Part shown: one piece after another, positions 48,321 through 62,641 of the stretch
How positions within the stretch are numbered: position 1 is the stretch's first letter
How the letters are laid out: the number at the start of each line of letters is the position of its first letter
Assembly: GCA_013399305.1 (NCBI GenBank)
Contig: VXAI01000191.1
Coordinates: 1,381,283-1,445,282, forward strand
Direction: 5' to 3'
DNA length: 64,000 nucleotides
From: Rostratula benghalensis
Lineage: Eukaryota > Chordata > Aves > Charadriiformes > Rostratulidae
Program-made: the position numbers and the translations under genes
Notes under the pieces: generated by a model
Database searches by the model: none
Seen by the model: only the letters and a program-made list of their open reading frames with translations
What the model was told of the DNA's origin: nothing

Positions 48321-51300
48321 CTTTCAGTTAATTTCTGTTACCCTTTGCTAGGAAATTAGCCAGCTGTGATACTCATCACTCTTCACAGCTTTATTTAAAG
48401 GTATTCACTAATTTGCTCCTCTCTGACAAACTCATCAGGATGGGAGATGGTTAAAGCCCTATTTCCAAGGTTTGGCTATGTGATTCCTGTCCCTAGTGCT
48501 AGTACCAAGTACACAAGAATTGATTAAAAGGATCAGTCCTTGAATCTGCTTTCAGTTTTGTAGATTCCAGCTACCACTACTTCTTGTGTTCACATTGACT
48601 AGATCTGTGTCCCTCTTCTAAATACCTTTTTGGTAATGGGAACACTTTTGATTGTGTTAGTGTTTATTAATGTAGCAATTACAGTGCCTAATTGTATAAT
48701 ATGTGTCAGTGCAGATAATTATGTAATTAAACCGTATAACTGAAATGATGAGTTGTCTAAGAATGGACCAATTAAAACAAGGAATTGGGCTGTGAAAGCC
48801 TCACAGGACACCACGGGTAAACACTGTGGATGACTTCAGGAGACGTCCTGCCTCCTAGCACGGATTTGTTTTCACCAGAATAAACTCTAGCCAACTACTT
48901 TTCAGCCAGCTGCTAAACACGGGTAGCTGGAAGGTGATGCTCTTTGGATGTGGTCCAGGTGAAATGTCCTCAGTTCCCTTCGGAGTCTCTCAACCCCCCA
49001 CAAATGCCTTAGCCCTGGCAGGAGAGGAGGCAGTTGCTCCTTCCACTCCATTACTGCTTCCTGCTTCTCCTCTCATTGCTGCTGGTATCACTTTGGCAGG
49101 TTGGGTTCCATACCCTGTGCTCAATTAACACTCCTAACTTCATTTGGGAGTAAAATACACATCTCTCTTCAGCAGCCAATTTCTCCATTTCGATCTCTTC
49201 ATTCCACACATTGTATCTTACATTAAACGTGGGTTGGCAAACTTGGTACAAACGTTAAACTTCTCCTGGTTTCTCGATTAGCACAAGTCACTTAGGTGCT
49301 AATCCACTGCTCTGAGTCCCCAGCTGCTTGGTGGTGTACCAAATCCCAAAGTTTTCTTGGAGGAATATGGTCATACCATTTAAGATACTGCATATCTTAA
49401 GCCATGGAAAGATAGAGCTGAGCATCAGCCTCACAGTAATGGTACTGCACACGTAATTTTCTACTTGTCTCTTCTGTTGCTCATTTGTGCAGAACAAGAA
49501 ATGCCTTAATACTTCATTTAGGAAATCATAGTTCCCAATATTTGACTTTTTAAAATATAATGTCCATACTTTAATTTTGTGGTGTTGGTTTTTTTGGTTT
49601 TTTTGTTTGTTTGGTTTTTGGGGTTTTTTTGGTTGGTTGGTTTTTTTAAATGAAAAGTAATACTTCAGGTAACACTTGGCCTGCGAAAGGTAAATTTTCT
49701 GACACGGAGTGTATGGTGGTTCTTAAAAAGTCAGCAAGAAGACTGGTTAAAGTCTAGAACAACTCTTTAAAGCTTGTCAATATCTTTTTCTTTTTTCAAG
49801 CTGGAAGAAATCATGGTATATGAAATAGGATGCTGAAAATGGGATGTTATCCTGGTAATAGTCACATTTAATTGTAAGGATGCTGTATTAAGCTTGGCTA
49901 GAAGAAGCAATTATTTATCTATCAATTAGTTCCTGTTGCAGTTAAATACACTATATGACAAGGGAAGCCCAACAAATTAGTGGCCTTGTGTTAGAATTGC
50001 AAACTCCATGCCGCAAATTATCCCCTATGGTGTATTAGTCTATCTGCTCATTTATTTTTAAGATTCTCGTCCCCTGGAGTTTTTCTGTATAGCAGGAAAA
50101 TGGTGTTTAATGGGCCTGATGTTATTATCAGAGGCATAAATTCTGGGGTTATTCTAATGTATGGCCAAGAGTAGGAAGAATAAGGACAGTTTCTACTTCT
50201 TGTATGTACTGCTTGGGGTATTTTTTAAACATGACAAAATCATGAAAGAGAGCACATGCTCTAAAACAATGTGTAAGGAATACCTGAAAATTATGTTGCT
50301 CATATAGAAAACTGCCAGTAGGTCCAGGGCTGTAAAGCTGAGTTAAAAAATAACACTAGCAAAAGGTAGATGGTGGAAATAAGAAATAGTATTCGTATTC
50401 AGCAGTTTCATTTAGTGAGGTACCTCTTTGTTACCTCCCTGTAAAAATGATTACATTTAGCCAAAGAAATCAAATCTGTTCCCAAAGGCAGAATTTAACA
50501 CATTCAATATAAAAATTACACGAACACATAGCCAAATTTATCAAAGACTTTTACTGCAAACAAACTTCTAATAGGCATGCTATAGAAGTGAACTACCAGT
50601 GAAAAATTAGCTCTTGAGCTCTATCCAGCGGGTGATTGTCAGTGTGAGATAAAAGAACTCCATTCTGGCTATCTGAGGGTGGAATTTTCCCTACACAGGC
50701 ACAATAAATAGTTTTTGTGAGCAAAAAAAAAAGCCGCCAAATCGACCTATCTGAATAAAAAGTATGTTGTGCTTTACACATGAGAAACGTGCTCCAGAAC
50801 AGTTAATCCCTATGAAAACATTATCCCTGCATTATCCCCAATGGCATTTGCCTTCAGGCAGTTTTCAGTTACTTGTTTCCGTTTTCTATACATGTACCCA
50901 GTGTTCTTTATTTCCATGTGATTGTTCTTCTCAATCATTTTCTTTGCTCTCGTCTATTCTGGGCTCATGCACATGCATTTTACATACTGCCAGAATACTT
51001 TGGGCTATATTTAAGTTTCCAGATTCATGGAAATATTGTTCTACATACAATATGAAATGCAAGCATGAAAGCAAGTACGTAGTCCTAAGAGGATCACTGA
51101 TTTCTGTGGGATGGCCCGTGTCACTGTGAAGTACGTCACCAGGCAGGAACCATTTTTATGTTTTCTCCTTCCCTTTTATGTAGGTTAAAAGCCTGGAATG
51201 GTATAAAAGTTCCATGGGAGTCCTGCCTATGTGTGGTGTGAGTGAGTTCACGTAGCTCACTGGTTGAAGAAGTCTCTCCCAGGTTTTATTGTCGGCACGT

Positions 51301-54300
51301 TGGTGTAATAGCTGGGTCAAGGGACAGCTGAAGTAGTGTTACTGTGCAGAGAAGAATGCATCTCTTGGAGCCAAAAGAACAACAAGGGAAAAAACCCACA
51401 CTCTTTACAAGAAAAGCAATCCTTAGTTACCGTGTAGATAATTTTACTCTATAACAAAAGAGAGCCCTAACAACGCACAAGTCACTCACATGGTGACTGG
51501 AAGCATTATGGTGCAGGGTAAGAGTTTGACCAAAGTAAGAATAGTTCTTTGGTATAATCCATGATGGACTAAAAATGCACTTTTTGGATTGTTAAAACTC
51601 ATGTATTGTATAAGGGACTCAATTCTTGCTGTCACTGGGTATATTCACACAATGCAATATAAGAACAAAGCAAGTTTTTTTCCTCCAAATGTCCTCCTTC
51701 TTGCTGGAGTGGGCCAGAAGATGGAACTTTGGCATCTCCAAGGTTCTGCGCAATCCTGACTGTAAGACAGAAAGAGTCTTGAGCTACACCCCCGTCTTTT
51801 TCTTCACCCTAATGTGCTTTGCTGTGCTTTTCGGCCAGCTCTGCTCCTTCTTTCCTAGGGCACTGGCTGGATGAATGGTGCAGCCTGGTGTGATATGTTT
51901 TCCTTTTCTTCTCCAGCATTCAAATTTCCGCAACTCTGCCTTGCTGGGCAAGGGATGCTGTGACTTTTACATAATGAGAAACTTGCTGTTAGTTGTGCTC
52001 ATTCAGCCTATGATGTGGGCTTTGTCATATTATTTTAATTTGTTTCAGCATCAGAAAGCCAGCCCAATCCTTTTTGTGAAGGAGGACTCTGTAGCTGACA
52101 ACTTTTCTAAAATATGAGTCTACAAGTTCTGATAAGATTCTACATAGCAAAGCAAAATGAGTGGGCATAGCTGAGTGTTTGCTATTCATTGTTAATGGAG
52201 CTGAGAAGCATTTTAAGAAACAGAATTGTCCACAATATTTTACCTGAACTGAAATAAATTGTCCTCAGAAATATTTTTGAAATGCCTTCATTTTAGCCTT
52301 TGAATGTATACTTTTCTAATTTATGATGTGAGAGGTCTGGCTTTTTTTCTCTGGGTTTTTTGTGTTTGTTTTTTTTTTACTTTTTTTTTTTTTTGAGTAG
52401 CATCAGTTATATGAATGGTGGTGGTATGAAACAGTACAGGTTTGAGAAATGAGAGGAGATCAAAAAGTGAAGAGATTGAGGCTGGATAAATGTAAACTTG
52501 TGGTAAACCTTGGAAGATGCACATATTTTTATAAGCCTAACAGTTTTAAACCTTGAGACAGATGATGAAGAGAGTATTGGCAGGGGTACATTATCTAGAT
52601 GATCTATTCCACATTTGAGGTTATATACCTGTAATAAATAAAAAAAATGATTCTGAGAAGACCTGTTCTGCAGTCTTTAAATAAGATTATAAATGAACAG
52701 ACTGAGTAGCCATGGTCCTGTTCAAATCCATGGGAGATTTAACACCTTCTGTGGAACCAAGGCTTGGATTGCATTTTACCAGTTTCTTGTTTTCTAACAT
52801 ATGATATACTCTGCGAAGAATAACAGCCTTTAAAATAATGGGGGGTTTTTGGTGGTGAGAATATGGTCACCTCTTTTTGTCTTCTGTATGGAAAAATTCC
52901 TTCTCTCTTGGTAACTTCCACAAGCAAATAATCTGTTGCCAAGCACATCCTGCAGTGACAAATATAGTATCTGGAAGCACACAAGAGAAGATGCTGGACA
53001 GGGCACTCCTGGGAACTCCCATTCATGCCATTGTGGGGTTTTTCAGTTCACTGGCCAAACAAATCAGATATTGCCACATCTGTTTAGCCAGATGGTCTTT
53101 CTAGTGTCATGAGGCAAGTACAGTCAAAATACTATCTACAGCTTGCACAAGGACTGTATTGGCAACTTGCTGCAGAAAAGGAGTTAGATTATGGAAAACC
53201 ACTGTAGATGGCATTTGATGGTGACTTCTTTTTCTAATAGACAGATGAACTCAGCACTGTGTCCAGCCATGGCTGGGGTATGCAGGTAGTAGGTGGCAAC
53301 CTAGGAGACCACACAGTGCTCTGGTTGGTTTCTGGATTGCAAGTTAGGAACGCTAATCTCCCTAATAATCTTCACCTGACCTGCTTGATAATAGCAGACC
53401 TTTTTACTTTGTTTCTTTTTCCAGTAGCTGTCAACAAACAAATATTGTGTATATTTTGGGTCCATTAGAGTACTTCTCTTTCATCTCTTCTGCTGTGTCC
53501 ACTCTACATACATAAGTAAAGTCAATAATACAGAAAGAAATGTTCACAGCTGCTTTGCTTACAGCTAAAAGAAACTACCTGACAAACTTTTCCAAATCAC
53601 CATTCAGTTGATTACAGCCTTATAAGAAAGCTCTCCCACAGACTGATCTAGCTGTGGTTAATGTCTGAGAATTTGCAGTGACTGGCTGTAACGGATAGAG
53701 CCAACTGAAAGTTCAAATGTTTTATGACACAGTATAGTTACTAAAATGGATTTTGTCGCCATAGACTTTGAAAATTCCAGTATTGTAGGAGAAATGTATG
53801 AGACTATGTTATTACTGGAGAGCAAAGGCATCTCCAATGGGCAAATCATGTTGTTACAAGATAGATGAATGACAGAGATGGCAGAAACCATTCTCTAAAG
53901 GAACCTGTCTACCTGTCTCTAAAGGGTGGCAGCGAGCTATTAGATGGCTAAAATTGGGAAGAGGAATCCAGACACTGGTGAGACGTATTTGAGAGTAAAA
54001 CAGTTTTACATTATAAATTCAAAATTAATCCAAATCACAAGATATCATAGAGACTTAATAACGTAGTTTGGAATATATAAGGAACTTTTATATCAAGATC
54101 TGATAATGGTTTCTTAGCAAATAGTAAAAATCAGAGAGATTAACTCACTTCACATGCTTATTTTATTTTATGTTGTTAAATTGAAGGACGCACTGCAGTC
54201 ATTGGCAAGGTTTTCTTCCCCTTGATTGGAAGCAAGATCAAGGCCTGTGGACTCGGATGAACAAAGGGAAAATAAAGGCTGAGATACATAAAGAATAAGT

Positions 54301-57300
54301 GTGCTTTTAGACATTTGTAAACTCTTTGCTTAACTTAGAATACATTCATACTAAAAAAAAAGGTTGTTTCTGAATTTTTATTAGTTTTATTATAATTATA
54401 ATAATTACTTTAAAAGTCACAAGCCAAGAAATTCTAAATGAGACAGTATAATTATAATATATAACCATAATAATGCTTCCTTCCATTCCTCACTTGGGTA
54501 TTGTGAGGCTTAATTAGTTAATGTTTGTACAGCAGTAAAATGCAAAATGCCATACAACTATTAAGCTTTTTTCTGGTTTAGTTCTTCAGTATAACTGATT
54601 ATCTTTCACAAGATTCTTAAAGGGGGGCAATTTAAAAAGATCTACATAAAACAAACGCTATTTTGTATCTGTCTTGCTGGTAGTTGGAGTGGCAAATCAG
54701 TGTTTAATTGCATCAGTAATCCTCCTGAACATGCTGACACTGTGACAATGCATTTGACCTAGAAATATTTGTTGATTATCATATTTCTGGGCCTTGCAAC
54801 AAAACTGAAGCGTTCTCATGGGAACCAGAGATACAGCTGATGGAAATGAATTGAGAATGAATGACACAAGCTGACAAACCATCATATTTAGGATGGAGGA
54901 AAAATCACAAATACAAGGTGTTAAGTTGGAATAATCTGTTATTTCTTCCTTTCTGCTAAACAGAGTTCAGTGGGAAAAAATCCTTGTGCAATCTGTAAAT
55001 CTGCAGTGTATAAGCAACAAATGGAATTAGAGATCAGGGAATGTGACACCGTAGACTAAAATATGATGTTTTAAATTATGTCTAGGTTAAAGGAGTCCCA
55101 AACAAGATCTGAGTATCAGAAGAACTCCTTTACAGGCTGTAAGAATCAGCATGGGTTAGAGGTGAAAATGGATTTGGTTAATTTTCAGGAGATTAATAGC
55201 GCCTCTGGAAATAGTACTCTGAGTTTGTGAGTTAAAATCCAGGACACTGTCCACTAGATCATTGCTTATGTAGTCACCCACATCCCTTCCATTGAGCTTC
55301 AGCACAGACATAAGGGTTAGGCTTAATTTTGTCATCTGAAGGCTAGTTTGTCATTTAGGCTCCACTAGAGTCAATGGAAAGAGTGAGGCATTTCCAAATT
55401 ATTCATTTTGTCTGCTTTATACAAAACCGCCTTCATTTCCTTAATAGCTAATGGGCTGAAGGAGAGTTCTCAAAGGAATTAATCTGATCTTAAACATGTA
55501 TTTTTGGAGGAAATTAATGATACTATGGAAATGCCATTTTCCATTTACTATAAAGGGATTCTCAAGCTTCATAGCTGTCTTTTAGACTTAGACAATTAAC
55601 TTTTAGATGCCCAAGCTAAATTATATCCTACATGTGCAAAGAATTAGGCTTAAGTCTGGAATGATGAGCATGGATGGGCACAGCCCTCCAGGATGTTACA
55701 CACCAGTAATGCAGAAGATACACACAGGTAGGAAGGAGCAGTCCTTGACCTGGGTCGTGATCAAGCCCATTTGTTCAGTTGGGAGATTATTTTAGGTTCC
55801 TTCTGGCTGATGGTACCATAAAATTAAGAAGCTTCAGTTGTAATCTAAATGTTTCTGTGATCATATGGACCTGTCAAATACAGATTAAACCGGCTATTTT
55901 TTTAAGGAGAGATGGAGTGCAAAGCAGTTGGCTTTGGATTCATGGGGACACTTGGGTCAGTGCTTTTAAAAATAAGTTTTAATGAAAAAAAAAATTGGGC
56001 TAATAGAAAAACCTAGTTCTATAAAGGCAGCAAAAGTTTTGCAGTTGACTTTTGTGAATCCATCATTTCACCCGTTAAAATGAAATGGAGCGTAGTCTGT
56101 TATAGTGGTAATCATATGATGGTTAAAATACTAGAGTGATCAATACATTAAAAGAATCATAATTAAATATTGACTCCTGGTTTTTTAACCTCAGTCTCTC
56201 TATTATTTAGGCTGTGTCAGGCTGGTTGGCTTTGTATTCAAGGCTGTATTTTGTTTGGAAAGAATTTTTCTAATCTAATATTGCCACTTACTCTGCTTCC
56301 AGCCAATTTATAAACATCCGCTTTTAGCAGGCAAGAGCCTTCCACTTTTGTAACCACGAGAATTTCCATTATTGCATTTACATGTGTCTCAGCTGCTGCT
56401 AAGCAACAGGGCTGAATTACCTGCCAAAGCCTGGATTTAAATCCCAGGTCTGTAAAAAGGATGGATAGAAATATGAATGTGTAATATACTTAAAATAACG
56501 AGTGAAGAATGTGTTTTTGGAAGCATGTAGAAACGTGAAGGTATAAGAGGAATGTGATTCCATTCTAGAAACATGTAAATAGAGGTAATATAAATGTGGT
56601 AGGGGAAATTTAGAGAGTCAATTTCATATATGTATGTGATTTGTTCTTGAAAATAAACTGTTGTCAGATTGTTTTTGCTTTGGCAAATCTTACCATGAAG
56701 TGTTAGGTCTACGTGCAATGTTAGACAAAGGGAGCAAAGAGTAAGGAGAAAATGAAGCAGAAATCTTAACTGAGTGCATATATTATTCCTAAGTAGACAG
56801 AGTTTTATTCATAGTATTTTGTGTAGTGGTTTTGCTTCTTTTAAAGACAGATGTATTTGTATTTTGGGTAAGAAATGAGTCACTTTCAAGTGCTTTTCAA
56901 AGACTTGATTGACTTTCTTTTCCATTAGTGTTTTTTCTTTTTGGTCTCAAGCCTTTGGCTTGATGGGGTGGGACTGTTTCTAGGAAATGGTTTGGATGTT
57001 AGAAATGCTGGTGCAGTTCATCCTATTAGCGTTTAAGTCTAAGGGTGCATAGTGAATGGTGGTGTACCAGCACAAGGCATAAAGATGGTCTTCACCCTGC
57101 AGACCTGATAGTCTGCATTTAAGGAGGAGGTGGTGGATAATGGCAAATGGACCACAAGAATAAAAAAAGAATAATGAAGCAGTACCAAGAGCCCCAAAAG
57201 TCAGAACCCAAATGTCATTGTCAGCCCTTGGATAGCCACAGACAGATTTCACAAAATACATCTTGAAGAGGAAGACATATCCTGTCAGAACTTCATCATG

Positions 57301-59021
57301 TACAACAGAAACAGAAGTTCTTTAGTCTTCCCTCAAGTTTGTTCATATTTTTCCCTGCTTTTGAAGGCATTTTATAATTCTTTAAGGCATTCTTTCCTTT
57401 AGAATAACACTACGAGCCAAGTAAAGCATTCAACTGTCATTATTAAAGCATTTAGGAGAAGTTTCATACAAAATGGTGACTCCTCAGAAGAGACAGTCTA
57501 ATGAAAATATAACACCATAAAATGTCATTTTAGTAAGGCAATTTATGCAGTAAATTCCTAATACTTTGTTTAGTTTGTTTGGTGTGCTTGTAAATGATGT
57601 GTGTACGTGTAATGCCTTAACACTAGAGTTGTAAGAAACAAAGCATTTTCACATGTATTGCTTGTACCTTGGTACACACTGTGTTACTAACAAAACTGTT
57701 GAAACAAGGCAACAAAATTGTTGTGACATTTGGGGCAAAATATTTAGGCTGTGAAAAACATTGAATCAAAATACTATTCAGGAAAAATGATACTAGCACG
57801 TTTATGGCTGTGGAAAACAAGAATAGAACAACTGAATTTGTAACATAATTGACAAAAATTAGGACTGGTATATCTTTCTGTAATAAAACTGCACTGTACT
57901 TATAAAAAATACTGGCAAGTGATATGGAAAAAGTGACATGCAAGAAATCAGATTAAATCAATGGTTCACTCTAAGTGAACACATTGGGTTTTTTTTCTTC
58001 AGCACTGAGGTAATTATGTCCAGTTTAGCTATATTTCCCCTGTCAGCATGGCTAGTATGAAGACTGCAATCTATCCATTGGGATTCATGTATTTACGGTC
58101 TGCTGGGGAAGCCAACACCACAGGTGCCTTTCTCACTTCTTAGCCATCTCCAAAGGGGTAAGGTGGCCACGTGTAACAAGATAATGTGGTTGATACCATT
58201 TACTTGACTTTCCAAATATTTGACATCTCACCAAAGGACAGATGAGTGTCTCCTAGATGTCTTTACAGTTATAAAAAAGAGATAGACTCTTCCCCAGGGC
58301 CATCCAGAACAAGGATCTCATTTAAGCTCTCTGCTTTGACCCCATGTGAAGCCTGTCACTCTCTGTTGATTACAGAGAACCTCTGAGAAACAAGTATCCC
58401 TTGGATAACCCTGGCTTTTGCAACTGCTGTCTTTAATATCCATGCTGGGTCTTTAACTGGATTTTCTGGATTCCTGTGTCTCACAATGCTTTATTATTTT
58501 TGTTGAATATAGTATGTTAATGCTGGTTTAAAGGGCAATGTATTCTCAGCCTTAACTGACTTTTCTTGTGTGAGTATATTTAAAGCTGTAAGGAGAAGCA
58601 ATCGTTATCTCATTTGAAAGTCTTACTGCTATTCTCAGAGCAGTAATTGATATCTCACAGAGTGTGGCTACTTTTTTCTTTCCTCATGCGTATTATGATT
58701 CATAAAGGGGAATCTTATTACTCCTTGAATAGCAGTGCCTGAAGGCGCCAACCTGAAGTGTTTGGAATAAAGAGATTTTGTCACTGGCACCAGTGGAGAA
58801 AAACCATGGGAAGAAAAATAAACCTTTAAATAATATGATTACTTCTCATGCCAGCACTTCCATTAAAGATCTCACCTCGTGTTTTAACATAACTGAAAGA
58901 ATTTGAGCTAATGTACCCAGGGAGAAGTTGAAATAAAAGATAAGACTAAGACTAAATAGTAACATGGGTCACAAATAAAGCACTTGTAAGTAAAACAAAA
59001 CAAAAAAAAACCCAGCCAAAA
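48321..59021. other. Non-coding sequence, VSNL1 intron, part 2
   Basis: No exon or RNA gene was recognised. It contains a T/G-rich low-complexity stretch at 49576-49647, listed separately, and T runs near 52367-52394. Open frames do not exceed 121 codons and match nothing known. Confidence 0.5.
49576..49647 (+). repeat. T-rich low-complexity tract (GGTT/GTTT units)
   Basis: Runs of T interrupted by G or GG (GGTTTTTTTGG, GTTTGTTTGG, GGTTGGTTGGTT) make up about 70 bases with almost no A or C. It is a simple repeat; the complementary A/C-rich versions also occur at about 12068-12100 and 43990-44018. Confidence 0.85.
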
Positions 59022-59136
59022 AGATGTGTAGAAGTGGTGCTTAGGGACACAGGTTAGTGGTGGACTCGGCAGTGTTTACAGTTGGACTTCATGATTTTAA
59101 GAGTCTTTTCCAACCTAGATGATTCTGTGATTCTAT
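59022..59136 (+). mobile_element. CR1 LINE short 3' end
   Basis: The segment reads GTGGTGCTTAGGGACAC, then TTAGTGGTGGACTCGGCAGT, then TCTTTTCCAACCTAGATGA, and ends with two copies of an octamer-like ATTCTGTG/ATTCTAT terminus near 59136. These match the last 115 bases of a common avian CR1 subfamily. It is severely 5'-truncated and has no coding capacity. Confidence 0.92.
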
Positions 59137-59567
59137 AAAAACCACATCTGGATGCCATCAGTCAAGGCAATGACTGTTCAGTAGCTCTGTTGAAGTAGAG
59201 AATGGAGGAAGTGTATCCCTAGTTGAACTAGCCAAGAGAATGAACCCCTTCATCTCACTGATTTTGGATGAGAGTAGAGCCTCTACTGCACCTGCTTTGA
59301 CAGCAGGGAGTTGGGTTTGCCAATGGTTGTGCTGGCAGCCGTGCTCACAGTGACCCCAGCTGGGACTCCCCGGGGGACATGGGATTATGTTATCACTCCT
59401 GAACCAGCAGCTTTTGAAGCTGGGACTGCAGGGCAGGTCCAGAAAAAAAGCAGGTAGTCTTTATTCCAGCTCTCTTCAATCCATCAGCCAAAAGCATCCC
59501 CACAAATTGCTATCCTGTGTAGAAGGAGTAAGAAACAGTGCTGCAAAGCTGGCAATGCTGTTATGGA

Positions 59568-59625
59568 TAAAATAGGAACAGTTTGCTGCTCAAATAGTCT
59601 ACTGGTAAAATAGGAACAGTCTACT
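59568..59625 (+). repeat. Interlocked short tandem duplication
   Basis: TAAAATAGGAACAGT occurs at 59568-59582 and 59606-59620, and AGTCTACT at 59596-59603 and 59618-59625. The interleaving suggests two slippage or template-switch steps in one spot. Confidence 0.85.
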
Positions 59626-60855
59626 AATAGAGGGAGAAGCCATAATCAGATGGACAGTTCTGATAACCAACAGATAAAAGCAAAAAAAAAAAAAAGAGTC
59701 CCAAAGTGCAATGGTTTCAGTCAGCTGTCAGAACAATCTAAACAATTCCTCTGCAGAACCACCCATCACTAAATTCAGAAGAATTTAAATAATTGGCTGG
59801 TCTTGTGAAGCAGTATTTGAACTCATTGAGGACACCTTCCTCTCATTGCCTTAATATTTAAAAGACATCTTCCTTTTGCATGTAAAAGCACTTTTTCCAG
59901 CAAGAAGGCTTGCTGGTGTCAGTGGGCAATCACTCCATAATGTTGTGTAACCAAGAACATGTGGTTTTTCGCCTTCTGTTGCTAGTGAAGGGCACAACAT
60001 GTGATGTCTGTAATCAATAAAGTGTCTGAGCAGTGGCTGGTCAGCATGGCCAGCCTTATTTTTTACAAGTCAGGGTTGCATTTATTGCAGTGAGTTTGCC
60101 TGGGTTTGATCTCTTTCTCTCTGCTAACTTGTCAGAAAACCATACTTTATCTGCCTTGGACAAGAGAGAGAGGCCTGGGATACGTGGTTCAGTGCTATGT
60201 CTTAAATATCCCTGTGCTATACTCTGGCTGCAGAAGCGAAATCCAGGTGCTGAAGCCCTGGAGATAAAGCACCTCTCAAGGAAGAGCTGCCAATTGCTTG
60301 TGAGTGTTCTGATGGGGAAAAAAAAAAAAAAGTAACATGAACAGTCTGCCATTTGTGCAAATGACATATGCACAAGGCATGCTGGGAATACCAGCATAAT
60401 ATAAATGTTCTAGCAACAAAAAATGTACAATTGACTTAACCAGATTCGATGGGAATTAATTTTTCTTTTTTTAGTCACACAAGGTGTGTGTCTAGGTGCC
60501 TGCTCAGTGGGTAGGGTGAGCTGACACACCTGAGCCAATATTTAAGGGGAGAGCTGCTTCTCCAGTGAGAAATATCCAGGAGGGACTTTTAGGTCAAGAC
60601 CTGCTCCCTAGGAATCCTTGCATCCCATGAGCTGGGCTGAAGACAGTTGTATCCTTCAGTTCTTGATTGCCAGAGCAAATTCAAGCCACAAAAATAGTGT
60701 TTCTGCCTCCCTTGTAGCCCCCAGTGTAGTGCCTAAAGCCTACTGTGGGTTCAACTGTAGTCTTAACCCCTTCTTGACAGGAACCAAACTTAGTTTTCCA
60801 AACTCCCAGTAGGAACCCCTTAACATTTGGTGTTAATGCAACTTTGTCAGTGTTC

Positions 60856-60899
60856 CTCAACCACTCCTACATTGTCTCCCTCAACCACTTCTACATTAT
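60856..60899 (+). repeat. Tandem duplication, 24-bp unit, two copies
   Basis: CTCAACCACTCCTACATTGT is followed 24 bases later by CTCAACCACTTCTACATTAT, two substitutions apart. It is a simple short duplication. Confidence 0.88.
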
Positions 60900-61685
60900 G
60901 CTGAAGAAAGGGGAGCAGCACTGGTGTGTCCTGTGTCAGAGCTTCTGTCTGAGGTCAGTGGTTGGTCCTAGATTTAGTCTGTCATTTTATGTCTGTCTGG
61001 ACAATATTTGCTGTCCCCTTTCTTAAGGGAATAAAGACAATGTGACGGAGCTGTGTGCATGTTTGCGCCTGTCTTTCTGACTTCCCCCGATGAGTTTTGT
61101 ATTCCTAAAATTCTGTGTCCAAAGAATTCTTAGACGTTTTATATAACAAGTAGCCACACGAGGCCAGGCACACCTATTAATACTCTCATGGAGGAAAGAC
61201 ACCAACATGCACTGAAACCTTCGTAGATATCAGACAACACACGTGGGCACTCAATAGTGTGCATGCAGCATTGAGTTTCTCTTGAGTCTTCTGCTCAGGA
61301 GGTTATCTCTCCCCCATTTAACAAGTTTAATAGCTTGTTCTATATTGTACTTAATGATAAAACTCAATTATTAAGAGTTTAATTAAATATTTGATATTAA
61401 CTTATTAAGATTATGGGGCCTGTGGAAGCAACTAAGTTCTTGTTTCTCTCCTATTCTCTTAATCATTTCAGATAAAAATGTATTACATCATTATTTTTTT
61501 GTCTTATCATCTATTGTTTAAAACCTAGTAGATTGCAATTAATAGACTTGCATACAGATTTTGCTAAATCTCCCTGTCTGCTGTAAGTTTGTAAATCAGG
61601 GCTTCAGGTATGCACTGTAGACTCTTTTTATAGATTTTAGTTGTGAAGTATCCTTTAATGCTCCAGTAATGTGCTACAGCAATTT

Positions 61686-61698
61686 TGTGTGTGTGTGT
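61686..61698 (+). repeat. (TG)n microsatellite
   Basis: About six TG units in a row; a short simple sequence repeat. Confidence 0.75.
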
Positions 61699-62641
61699 AA
61701 GAGGAATTCATTAGTGTAGGTAATAGCTCTTTTTGATAACTGAATTTGCTCAAACGCTGCCATGTTTTAGCATTTTTAGATTGACATTTATCTGTGGTTC
61801 GTGTCTGATTTTCAAGGAATGAACAGTTCAGTGCCCCAGACAGCATCGGGTATGGTCATTCCGTCCAGCCATGAATCAACAGAGGGACTCTGGTGACTTC
61901 AGCCTCAAGTGTTCCCCATCAGTGATATCTTGAGCAGCATCACCCGGTTCACTACGTGATGAACTGTATAACTGTATTAGAAAAGAACCATTTATAGAAG
62001 TAATATAACCCAGGCTTAAACAGAAATAATATTGGCAGGCAATATCATATAATCATTAGAAACCATGACCTTGCTAAATGACTTCTGTTTGCATTATAGC
62101 CTTGTTTAATAAGTGCTTCACTACAACATAGCAGTCTTTTAGTGCAGAATAATCCTTATCCTTGGAATGCCAGACATCAAGTCAGAAAGTCCCCATGTCA
62201 ATTCAAGCGGTTGAAAGACATGACAAAGGAGACTGGATTATGTCTTGTGGATCACTTGTCCATCAGTATCATGTCAGAAATGTACTCCCCTCTTTGTAAA
62301 ACTAACCCAAATGATCTTTTCTCAGGTTAGATCATTAAAATAATCTTCTTTCTTTCTAATCTGGGATGATCAGCTTTAAATGAGGTTTGGGGGGTAGGGC
62401 TTTCCATTTGCCTTCTGTAATCATCTAGTGGCGTTTGTATTGAAATTAAAAGTCTCTAGACCTAAGCTGTTATTGCCGTAAATGACTGATTTCTTATCAC
62501 TCTTTGAAAATGAGTTTGTCATGGAAGGGAGCTCAAGAAATCTGAAATCTCTCTGTTGCAAACCAAAGGGGACAGATTCTTAGTTAAAAATATAAGCAAA
62601 TAATGAAAAAGAAGCTAAGACTGGATGTCACAGTGAGTAGA

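Larger units (their letters stand above)
59137..62641. other. Non-coding sequence, VSNL1 intron, part 3
   Basis: No exon or RNA gene was recognised. Two short imperfect tandem duplications and a TG microsatellite are listed separately. An A14 run lies near 60317-60331. Confidence 0.5.

Noticed and set aside
52440..52640. Possible ancient CR1 remnant (RLDKCKLVVNLG-like translation)
   Set aside because: One short phrase resembles the DKCK-x-x-x-LG block of CR1, but the surroundings give no further support; a repeat-library search would be needed.
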